12,843 nucleotides of DNA. It comes from Acidobacteriota bacterium (lineage in GTDB: Bacteria > Acidobacteriota > Terriglobia > Terriglobales > Acidobacteriaceae). A program made the translations under genes and the position numbers. Positions 6,734-12,843 of the stretch are shown here, one piece after another. Position 1 is the first letter of the stretch; each line of letters opens with the position of its first letter. The notes beneath the pieces are model-generated. The model was not told where the DNA came from and did no database searches. It was given only the letters and a program-made list of their open reading frames with translations. The stretch is taken from the NCBI GenBank assembly GCA_003224995.1, contig QIAI01000023.1, positions 1,249 through 14,091 of the forward strand, read 5' to 3'.

Positions 6734-8089
6734 ATGCTATACCGCAGCTTTATTACCCGATACGTGTGCCTGATTCTGTTTGTGGTCGCGCCCGGAATCA
6801 TGAAAGCGCAAAGCGATGCCGCGCCCAATCCGAACTGCACGTTAATCGTGCCCGCAAATGCGCTGTCGGCGGAAGGGCTCGCCACGCCCTTTCAACTCAC
6901 CGCAACCGATCCCGCAGCGGGCGATTGCCATGAAGCCAATAAAGACCAGTCCGCCTTCGTGCAGGCGGCAGTGCTCGATCCTGCCACCGGACAGGTTGCG
7001 ATCTACAATCCTCTCGTCCTCGATCAGGGCGCCACTCCTGCGATGCCGCCAGTCATACCAACGCTTCCGGCGAATGCCATCGTGGCTCTATGGTTCGGAT
7101 ACAACGGCGACACGCTTACCCTGCGAGGCGCAACTGACGGCGTTCTGTCCGCAGCGGGCTGTGTCAACGGAGCCGATGGCGAGAACTTCGGACAATTCTC
7201 TTATTGCAATGCGCCGGCGTTTTATAAGGCGGCGCACCATGCGATCCGGCGTGGCCAACTCACGATTCCGCCGTTGGGCACTGCCGTCGATGGCCGGCCT
7301 TGTCCTACCGTGCGGGATTTCTTTGTGGTCGATCAAGACCAGAGCGATAACCTGCCGACAACCTATCTCCTGATTACCGGCAGTGACGGGTCCCTGCAGA
7401 TGGCGCAAAGAACACAATCGAATCTTTCAATGTTTTCGGATGCAAAAGCACTTGGCAATCCCAGCGATAACCGTCTGGTGGATGTCGCCCTGGATGGCGC
7501 ATTGGGTTGCACGCCGTGGAAGGCGCCCGATCTTGCCGATCCGGGGCAGATGGTGCCGGCCTTACCTCTGAATGAATTGCAGGCGCGTGCGCTCCAAGCC
7601 TTCCCCATGGCCATGGTTCCAGCCGGTGACCCCATGACACGCAATCAGGGAAAGAGGGACATCAAGAAAGTGAATGCCTACCGTCGTGGAGTCGACCAAC
7701 CACCCGTGGTCTATTCCTTTCAGGCAAACACCGCGCGCTATTGCCGGAACATGTTGCGGATCGCGCCCGCGCGGATGTTGCAGGATCAGGCACTCCTGAT
7801 GCCGGACCCCACCCATCCCACACGCGGCTTGTCGCCAGATCCGACGGTTGCCGATACTCTCTTCACCTTCATGGCGCAACGCTTCGTAGCCAGCTACGAC
7901 ATTCTCAGTTGCTCCAAACGGTTAGGCATCGCCGATCCGATCACGGTCACTACGAACTCTCTAGGCATCGCCACCGGCGCAGTCATTGACCCGGTGAAGC
8001 TCAGGAGGTCGCGACAATCCCTGGGAGGTTCAGAGCAACAGGATCACGATGCAGACGATGCCTCACGGGCAGTGGCCGCCACCGAGTAA
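6734..8089 (+). CDS. Secreted protein of unknown function, eight cysteines
   Basis: A 451-residue exported protein that I cannot assign to a named family. The N-terminus has a signal peptide: RSFITRY, then the hydrophobic VCLILFVVAPG, with cleavage probable after MKAQ. The mature part starts with PNPNCTLIVPANALSAEGLA and has beta-rich, Pro/Ala-rich stretches such as PTLPANAIVALWFGYNGDTL and FFVVDQDQSDNLPTTYLLIT. Eight cysteines are spread through the mature chain (NPNC, AGDC, AAGC, FSYC, GRPC, LGC, ARYC, LSC), enough for four disulfides, which fits an extracytoplasmic place. There is no further membrane helix, lipobox or catalytic motif that I recognise. The last ~30 residues are polar and low in complexity (GSEQQDHDADDASRA) and may be a disordered tail or a drifted end. 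I have a vague memory of similar starts in fungal secreted proteins; this is unverified. The gene stands alone, with a candidate terminator about 115 bases downstream. Confidence 0.75.
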   Translation: MLYRSFITRYVCLILFVVAPGIMKAQSDAAPNPNCTLIVPANALSAEGLATPFQLTATDPAAGDCHEANKDQSAFVQAAVLDPATGQVAIYNPLVLDQGATPAMPPVIPTLPANAIVALWFGYNGDTLTLRGATDGVLSAAGCVNGADGENFGQFSYCNAPAFYKAAHHAIRRGQLTIPPLGTAVDGRPCPTVRDFFVVDQDQSDNLPTTYLLITGSDGSLQMAQRTQSNLSMFSDAKALGNPSDNRLVDVALDGALGCTPWKAPDLADPGQMVPALPLNELQARALQAFPMAMVPAGDPMTRNQGKRDIKKVNAYRRGVDQPPVVYSFQANTARYCRNMLRIAPARMLQDQALLMPDPTHPTRGLSPDPTVADTLFTFMAQRFVASYDILSCSKRLGIADPITVTTNSLGIATGAVIDPVKLRRSRQSLGGSEQQDHDADDASRAVAATE

Positions 8090-8204
8090 ACCAGCCACGA
8101 CGGGCAAACTCGTTTTGCCGCAGAAAGAAAGGAGTGTCCACGGGCGCAGGTTGAAGTGCTGCGTCCGTCGCAGTATGAGAATGGTAATCGGAACGACTGA
8201 GACG

Positions 8205-8240
8205 GGGATGGGTCTTGTGTCCTGCCATCCCTTCCTTTTT
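8205..8240 (+). terminator. Candidate intrinsic terminator after the 451-residue protein gene
   Basis: GGGATGG (8205-8211) pairs with CCATCCC (8225-8231) around a 13-base loop, and is followed by TTCCTTTTT. The stem is GC-rich and the tail T-rich, but the loop is long and the tract is interrupted by CC. Confidence 0.5.
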
Positions 8241-8475
8241 CTACTCCGAAACTTCCCTTTCAGGGTTGGGTTGTTAGGACAGAACTTCGTGTGAGAACCG
8301 GCCGCTTTCTCCGCTAAGAGCCGCAAGGGATGCGCAGTCTCGTGCGCTTGGCGTCGTCAGCCGAAACACTGCCTCCCCCGGCAGCGTGAAGGATCCTTGG
8401 AACCACGCTTGAGAATGCCTAGGTATATCCCTTACCCGAGGTTACGGTGGTACCTAAAGTGCAATGCCAGTTTCG

Positions 8476-8504
8476 TTGACATCCCAAAAGTCCAAGCTGA
8501 TACT
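8476..8504 (+). promoter_or_regulatory. Sigma70-like promoter of the SBBP protein gene
   Basis: A perfect TTGACA (8476-8481) is followed after exactly 17 bases by GATACT (8499-8504, four of six matches to TATAAT). Transcription would begin near 8511, giving a leader of about 124 bases before the ATG at 8635. Confidence 0.6.
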
Positions 8505-8559
8505 CCGCTTAAAGGCACAACTTTTTCAAGTCGTTCTATTCCGACCTGAAGCCGCTTGT

Positions 8560-8593
8560 CGGGGCGCTTGCCCCGATTCGTGAAGCACGAATC
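8560..8593 (+). promoter_or_regulatory. Twin hairpins in the SBBP gene leader
   Basis: CGGGGC/GCCCCG (8560-8575, loop GCTT) abuts GATTCGTG/CACGAATC (8575-8593, loop AAG); the two share one G. Both are perfect and lie inside the predicted transcript, about 30 bases before the GGAGG ribosome site (8624-8628). They could stabilise the message or take part in regulation. There is no T-run straight after, so an attenuator is unlikely. Confidence 0.5.
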
Positions 8594-8634
8594 GCTCTAA
8601 ATCTTATTGGTGACGATGCATCTGGAGGAAAAAC

Positions 8635-11448
8635 ATGCGGTTGAAGCAGGTTAAGGATCGTTTGGCAAGCCAACAGAGCTGGATCGCAGTGCTTTGCTTG
8701 CTAGTGGGTATGGGGGCAGCGGCGATGGTAGTGCACTCGACCAAACCGTTCGTGCGCACGCCGACGGCAGTCCAGAAGAGTGTGGCGCATGACGTCACAG
8801 CGAGCGCACCTGCCACAACTCCGGCAGATCGTGCGCGAGTGGCCGCCAACTTTGCCAACCTTCCACTGTCTTTCGAGCCGAACTTGGGGCAAACCGATCC
8901 GCAAGTCAAGTTCCTCTCGAAAAATAACCATTACAACCTGTTCCTGACCTCGGATGAGGCCGTGTTCACGCTGCCCATCAGCAAGCGCGAGAAAAGTTCA
9001 AAGCGAGCGGGTCGTCCGCAGCTGGACGGAATGACCTCCGCGGCCGTTTTACGCATGAAGATGCTGGGTGCCAATGCCGCACCGCAGATCTCGGGCGACA
9101 CTCAAGTTTCGGGGCACTCCAATTACCTGATCGGACGCGATCGCAGCCAGTGGGTGCGCGACGTGGATCAGTACGCGCGCGTGAACTACAGCGAAATCTA
9201 TCCGGGAGTTGATTTAACTTTCTACGGCCAGCAGCGCCAGCTCGAATTCGACTTCATCGTGAAGCCGGGAGCCCGTCCCGAAACCATCGCGCTGGGTGTG
9301 GAAGGAACCAAAAAGATCCGTACCAGCAAGAATGGCGACCTGGTGCTGACTTCCGCCGCCGGCGACTTCCGGTTGCACAAGCCGGTCGCTTACCAGAAGC
9401 AGGGCGATTCACGCCAACCGGTCGACGCACGCTTTGTGATCAAAGGAAACGAAGTAGCATTCGCCTTGGGCGAGTATGACAACACGCGCGAACTGATGAT
9501 TGATCCCAGCATGTTGTACGCCACCTACTTCGGCGCCGGCAACGAAGACGACGGATACGCAATCGCCGTCGATAGCACCGGGGCTGCCTACATTACAGGC
9601 CAGACCTCTTCGACGTCCTTTCCCGTGAAAGGCGCTCTGCCCGCGCCTAACGGTGCTTTGCAGGGTACGACCGATGCTTTCGTCGCCAAGTTCAATGCCG
9701 ATGGATCTCTGGGATATTCGACCTACCTCGGTGGAACCGGGGTTGACAGCGGCAATGCGATCGCATTGGACGCGGCCAAGAACGCATATGTGGTCGGCAC
9801 AACCACCTCCACGGACTTCCCCGCTGCCGGCAGTGCAGCACAAGTCTCCGAGGGTGGAGGAGCGGACGCGTTTGTTGCCGTCGTGAGCGCAGCCGGGAAC
9901 AGCCTGCTGTACACCAGTTACGTGGGTGGAGGCCTCGACGAGATCGGCTATGGCGTCGCGGTGGACTCCACTGGAATCTATATTTGCGGCTCGACGGCAT
10001 CCAACGACTTTCCGGTGGTGAGTGCACTCCAGTCCACCTTCCACGGTGGGACGGGCACGACTCCCACGGATGGTTTCGTGACCAAGATTGATTTCGCTGG
10101 GTCCGGAGGGTTCCTGTTCTCCAGCTATCTCGGAGGAACAGCTCAGGACCTGGCCACGGGAATCGGCATGGATGCCGCGCACAATATCTATGTCACAGGA
10201 GTCACGCAGTCGACGGACTTCCCCGTTTTCGGAGCGGCTCTGCAGACCAGCAATAAGGGGCAGGATGATTCCTTTGTAACCGCCATCCAGGCTAATTTTG
10301 TGAGCTACATTTACTCGACCTACCTGGGAGGAAGTTCCTTCGACGATGCGAACCAGATCGTGGTTGACAGCCTGGGGAACGCCTACATCGTGGGAATCAC
10401 CTCATCCTCTGACTTCCCGACCACCTCTGCCGGTTTTCAACGCACACTCGGGGGATCGGGCGCGTCGAATGCTTTTGTCAGCATACTGAACCCCGCTGGC
10501 AGTGCTCTGGTGTCTTCCACCTATGTCGGCGGAACGGGCACTGATAACGGCCTGAACCTCGCGCTCGATGCCAGCAAGCACGTTTACATCACCGGGTCGA
10601 CCACTTCCACCAACTTCCCCAAGCAGAGCCAGACCCAATCCACACTCAGCGGAGGCAAGGACGCTTTCGTCACCGAATTGAAGTCGGACTTGAGCGGATT
10701 GATCTTCTCCACCTACCTCGGTGGCTCGGCGGAAGAAGACCACTTCCTGGCGGGCATCGCAGTCGACGGCTCGAATAACGTGTATGTTACCGGCGACACT
10801 CTGTCGAAGGATTTCCCGGTAACCGGCAACGCCCACCAGAAGACCTACGCGTCATCCTGCGGGCAGCCGCCTTGCCGGGATGCATTTGTAGTTAAATACA
10901 GCCCGCTCGATCCAGGCTTCACGCTGACGGTAGGCGCGATCAGCCCGAGCACGATCGCCAAGGGGAGCACGGGCACGGGTACGGTAACCATCACTTCGAG
11001 CACCGCTTCCGGTACCGTCAATCTGGCATGCACTGTCATATCGACTGCTGCAGCGCCGCCCACCTGCTCAGTTACACAACCTTCCGGAGCACTGACCGCG
11101 GGTGGAACGCAAACTGGTAGCGTGACCGTCACGACAAAGGCCACGGGAGCCGCCAGCCTTGTTTTCTCGGCGCTTTGGCTGCCTATTCCGGGCATGGCCT
11201 TGCTGGGATTTGGCATGTTGGCGGGCCCCCAGCGAAAGAAGAACGCGCTGCTTGCGATTCTGAGTTGCCTGGCATTGGCTGCCTTGCTCATTACGCTGGG
11301 CTGCGGTAGTGGCAAGGGCACCGGTGGTGGTGGAGGTGGTGGCGGCGGCGGAGGCGGCACCACTGCTGGTTCCTACACCGTCACGGTTACCGGCACGATT
11401 ACTGGAACGGGCAGCGCCAGCAACACAGCCACCTTCTCCGTGCAGTAA
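8635..11448 (+). CDS. Large exported SBBP beta-propeller protein with DUF7948-like N-terminal domain and membrane/poly-Gly tail
   Basis: A 937-residue protein with GGAGG six bases before its ATG. Residues about 17-35 form a signal peptide or anchor (SWIAVLCLLVGMGAAAMVV). Residues ~75-292 match the domain that commonly precedes SBBP repeats: LSFEPNLGQTDPQVKFLS, SNYLIGRDRSQW, YPGVDLTFYG, LEFDFIVKPGA and ELMIDPS. Seven SBBP repeats follow, starting near residues 295, 361, 426, 496, 560, 628 and 691. Each reads like STYLGG..D....I.VD..GN.Y..G.T.S.DFP, spaced about 66 residues, which fits a seven-bladed propeller. Residues ~761-845 look like an Ig-like beta domain. Then comes LPIPGMALLGFGML with a QRKK cluster, a second hydrophobic helix ending in LGCGSG, twelve glycines (897-908), and a Thr/Gly-rich SYTVTVTGT end. 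The protein is likely cell-surface or secreted; its ligand or role is unknown. It has its own promoter and a strong terminator, so it is monocistronic. Confidence 0.9.
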   Translation: MRLKQVKDRLASQQSWIAVLCLLVGMGAAAMVVHSTKPFVRTPTAVQKSVAHDVTASAPATTPADRARVAANFANLPLSFEPNLGQTDPQVKFLSKNNHYNLFLTSDEAVFTLPISKREKSSKRAGRPQLDGMTSAAVLRMKMLGANAAPQISGDTQVSGHSNYLIGRDRSQWVRDVDQYARVNYSEIYPGVDLTFYGQQRQLEFDFIVKPGARPETIALGVEGTKKIRTSKNGDLVLTSAAGDFRLHKPVAYQKQGDSRQPVDARFVIKGNEVAFALGEYDNTRELMIDPSMLYATYFGAGNEDDGYAIAVDSTGAAYITGQTSSTSFPVKGALPAPNGALQGTTDAFVAKFNADGSLGYSTYLGGTGVDSGNAIALDAAKNAYVVGTTTSTDFPAAGSAAQVSEGGGADAFVAVVSAAGNSLLYTSYVGGGLDEIGYGVAVDSTGIYICGSTASNDFPVVSALQSTFHGGTGTTPTDGFVTKIDFAGSGGFLFSSYLGGTAQDLATGIGMDAAHNIYVTGVTQSTDFPVFGAALQTSNKGQDDSFVTAIQANFVSYIYSTYLGGSSFDDANQIVVDSLGNAYIVGITSSSDFPTTSAGFQRTLGGSGASNAFVSILNPAGSALVSSTYVGGTGTDNGLNLALDASKHVYITGSTTSTNFPKQSQTQSTLSGGKDAFVTELKSDLSGLIFSTYLGGSAEEDHFLAGIAVDGSNNVYVTGDTLSKDFPVTGNAHQKTYASSCGQPPCRDAFVVKYSPLDPGFTLTVGAISPSTIAKGSTGTGTVTITSSTASGTVNLACTVISTAAAPPTCSVTQPSGALTAGGTQTGSVTVTTKATGAASLVFSALWLPIPGMALLGFGMLAGPQRKKNALLAILSCLALAALLITLGCGSGKGTGGGGGGGGGGGGTTAGSYTVTVTGTITGTGSASNTATFSVQ
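11323..11358 (+). repeat. Twelve-codon GGN tract encoding poly-glycine
   Basis: Twelve consecutive glycine codons, mixed GGT, GGA and GGC, sit inside the SBBP protein gene between a hydrophobic helix and the terminal Thr/Gly-rich strand. The mixed codons suggest selection for a glycine linker rather than recent slippage of one triplet, but the tract is still prone to length change. Confidence 0.85.
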
Positions 11449-11472
11449 ATCTTCGCAAAACGTTTTCCTCAG

Positions 11473-11500
11473 GACCGGCCACTTGGCCGGTCTTTTTTTT
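11473..11500 (+). terminator. Intrinsic terminator of the SBBP protein gene
   Basis: A perfect 8-bp stem, GACCGGCC with GGCCGGTC, around the loop ACTT, is followed directly by eight T residues. It starts 24 bases after the stop codon. This is a textbook Rho-independent terminator. Confidence 0.95.
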
Positions 11501-11562
11501 CGGAAAGATTGCATGCCCTCCGCAGTTGCCCGAAATTCTGCCGCTGGTTACTCTGAACGGGC

Positions 11563-12306
11563 GTGTTCCGGATAAGACCAACCTGCAGCGGGCGAAAAGG
11601 AGCAGTCGCTCTTCTCTGCCTCCTTGGATTGCTCCTCCAGGCAATGCCGGCGTTCCCGAAAAAAGAACATCCGGCTCCCACCCTGCGCTGGGCGGAGGGA
11701 CAGCCCGGATGTACCTTTTCTCGCGACAAGGATGGCAAGTATCGCTACGCGCTCTGGACGGCCGACTACGGTGTGATCCTGGCCGTGGATTCTCAGGAAC
11801 TTCAACTCGTGCACAAGCGCGTGGAGCCGTTCTTTTCCGTGCATCTCACCGTGCGCTACCGCGGACCGGCAACTCTAGCCGTGAATCCTCAGATAGCTAC
11901 CCTGGAATTTGTGAAGCATTTCAAACTCGTTCAGCCGGCCCTCGATCCGGAAACCTTTGCCAACCAGACGCAGAACGATGCCGACGAAATCGAGCACCAG
12001 ACCCAGCGTGAAATTGAAAAACATCCGGAACGCCGCGAGGATCGCGAGAAATTCGTGGAGACTTATCAGAAGGAAACGGCCGAATTCCTGGAATTTCTCA
12101 CCCAGCACACTTTTCCGCCGGTTGAATTAGATCGGAGTCGTACCGAAGTCAGCGGCTGGATTCTCTTCAATGCAAAAAATAAGTGGTTGGGGGACTGGAA
12201 GCGGCCGGAGGAATTCGTACTGCGATTTCCCCTCGGGGATCGAGTCCTGGAATTCCCTTTTATGCTTCCGCCCCAGCAGGGTGATCTGATCTTGCGCGAG
12301 CGCTAG
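11563..12306 (+). CDS. Exported protein of unknown function
   Basis: A 247-residue protein I do not recognise. An in-frame stop at 11554-11556 makes the GTG at 11563 the earliest possible start. It is accepted because a good signal peptide follows at once: basic RIRPTCSGRK, the hydrophobic GAVALLCLLGLLLQ, and a likely cleavage after AMPA. No strong Shine-Dalgarno precedes it. The mature chain begins with PKKEHPAPTLRW, then a beta-rich section (RYALWTADYGVILAVDS, FFSVHLTVRYRGP). A long, highly charged, probably helical or coiled-coil stretch follows (NDADEIEHQTQREIEKHPER, then REDREKFVETYQKE), then a final beta-rich part (VSGWILFNAKNKWLGDW, EFVLRFPLGDRVLEFPFML). No catalytic motif is seen. It lies just after the SBBP terminator, so it needs its own promoter, and it converges on the CBS gene with five bases between stop codons. 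A periplasmic role is inferred from the signal peptide only. Confidence 0.75.
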   Translation: MFRIRPTCSGRKGAVALLCLLGLLLQAMPAFPKKEHPAPTLRWAEGQPGCTFSRDKDGKYRYALWTADYGVILAVDSQELQLVHKRVEPFFSVHLTVRYRGPATLAVNPQIATLEFVKHFKLVQPALDPETFANQTQNDADEIEHQTQREIEKHPERREDREKFVETYQKETAEFLEFLTQHTFPPVELDRSRTEVSGWILFNAKNKWLGDWKRPEEFVLRFPLGDRVLEFPFMLPPQQGDLILRER

Positions 12307-12311
12307 CCCGA

Positions 12312-12707
12312 CTATGCCACCGAGCGCTTTTGCCCGCCGCTCTTCATCAACAGGTCGCGCAGCGAAACCAGGCCTTTCAGTTCCTTCCCGCTTACGATGG
12401 GCAAGTGGCGGAATCCGAATTCCTTCATCAAAAAGAGGCATTCCTCAACCGACTCGCCAGCGTCCACGCCACGCGGGTTCGACGTCATCACTTCGGCGAT
12501 GCGAGTCGTGCCGGGCGTGCGTCCGGCGGCCACCACCCGATTCATCACATCGCGCTCGGAAAAGATGCCAACCAGTTCCCCGTTTCGTAATACCGGGAGA
12601 GCGCCAATACTGTGCTCCATCATAAAGCGGGCGGCTTCCAGCACGGTCTTGTCGGCATCGATGGAGTACACGCGCCGTTCCTTCACGAGATCGTACACAG
12701 TCGTCAT
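12312..12707 (-). CDS. Two-CBS-domain protein
   Basis: A 131-residue predicted cytoplasmic protein made of a pair of CBS domains and little else. CBS1 spans about residues 12-58 (SIDADKTVLEAARFMMEHSI, GALPVLRNGELVGIFSERDV). CBS2 spans about 73-122 (VMTSNPRGVDAGESVEECL, GFRHLPIVSGKELKGLVSLR). Such pairs bind adenine nucleotides or related ligands and act as energy or ligand sensors; the partner here is unknown. The frame stays open to 12785, but the ATG at 12707 is preceded by GGAGGA with good spacing, and the extra upstream residues look unrelated to the fold, so 12707 is the start. It runs toward the secreted-protein gene, with no clear terminator in the five-base gap. Confidence 0.93.
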   Translation of the reverse strand: MTTVYDLVKERRVYSIDADKTVLEAARFMMEHSIGALPVLRNGELVGIFSERDVMNRVVAAGRTPGTTRIAEVMTSNPRGVDAGESVEECLFLMKEFGFRHLPIVSGKELKGLVSLRDLLMKSGGQKRSVA

Positions 12708-12711
12708 GGCT

Positions 12712-12717
12712 TCCTCC
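12712..12717 (-). promoter_or_regulatory. Ribosome binding site of the CBS gene
   Basis: On the minus strand GGAGGA lies a few bases before the ATG at 12707. It decides for this start over the longer open frame that begins at 12785. Confidence 0.7.
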
Positions 12718-12843
12718 GGTTCAGGGGTTGACGCGCGGCGCATGCTGCCCGGCTCACGCAGCAAGTTGGACTGGTACTTTACCACAGAGTATGGAGTGCC
12801 GCGACGGTCGCGAGCGCAAAAACGGCGGCCCTTGCCACAGGCC

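Larger units (their letters stand above)
8090..8634. other. Hairpin-rich intergenic region and leader
   Basis: No gene is supported here. Besides the candidate terminator at 8205-8240, short hairpins are packed together at 8332-8347 (GCGCA/TGCGC), 8369-8384 (CTGCC/GGCAG around TCCCCC) and 8383-8409 (AGCGTG/CACGCT, enclosing the palindrome AAGGATCCTT). A good promoter follows at 8476-8504, and two leader hairpins at 8560-8593. I could not match any of this to a known riboswitch or small RNA. Confidence 0.5.

Noticed and set aside
8281..8460. Known riboswitch (c-di-GMP, cobalamin or molybdenum cofactor type)
   Set aside because: Hairpins are present, but the conserved signature strings of these classes could not be found.
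9530..10880. DNA tandem repeat or CRISPR-like array
   Set aside because: The periodicity of about 200 bases is the protein-level SBBP repeat; the DNA copies are diverged and there are no spacers.
10845..11363. Minus-strand 172-codon frame starting with a proline run
   Set aside because: It is the antisense of the SBBP gene's poly-Gly tract and beta-rich tail, with no independent support.
12708..12785. N-terminal extension of the CBS protein
   Set aside because: The strong ribosome site directly before 12707 and the lack of domain-like sequence upstream argue for the shorter protein.

Overview
The window looks like a chromosomal piece of an Acidobacteriota-type bacterium, probably from a metagenome or draft assembly. 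This is inferred from moderately high GC, a very large SBBP beta-propeller protein ending in a membrane segment plus poly-Gly tail (a style I associate with that phylum), a secreted-protein-rich gene set, and an AT-rich GGTAATT/AATTACC intergenic repeat. No 16S or other decisive marker is present, so the taxonomy is only suggestive.

Layout. (1) 1-1965, plus strand: the 3' end of nifJ (pyruvate:ferredoxin oxidoreductase), then a dihydroorotate-dehydrogenase-like flavoprotein, apparently one operon. (2) 1970-2105: a large nested inverted repeat between convergent genes, with AT-rich arms and a GC-rich cap. (3) 2111-3258, minus strand: an overlapping pair made of a predicted outer-membrane beta-barrel protein followed by a small SET-domain protein with a complete eukaryote-like post-SET cysteine set. 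(4) 3465-3795: a decayed tyrosine-recombinase C-terminus ending 14 bases from the 3' end of a tRNA-Lys(TTT) gene, the footprint of an old integrated element. (5) 4007-6156, minus strand: a polytopic membrane protein fused to a patatin-like lipase domain, split into two reading frames by an apparent single-base loss near 5404-5407. (6) 6734-8089, plus: an unrecognised secreted protein with eight cysteines, followed by a candidate terminator and a hairpin-rich gap. (7) 8476-11500, plus: a good sigma70-like promoter, a leader with two adjacent hairpins, a 937-residue DUF7948/SBBP seven-repeat protein, and a textbook intrinsic terminator. (8) 11563-12707: a secreted protein of unknown function converging on a two-CBS-domain protein, with 5 bases between their stop codons.

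How the parts relate. Only nifJ with the DHOD-like gene, and the barrel gene with the SET gene, look like functional operons. The rest are single genes, several exported or membrane-bound (barrel protein, patatin, the 451-residue protein, SBBP protein, 247-residue protein). No defence system, CRISPR array or complete mobile element is visible. The most interesting unexplained items are the nested inverted repeat, the SET/barrel gene pair, the tRNA-Lys integrase scar, the frameshifted membrane patatin, and the C-terminal tail of the SBBP protein.
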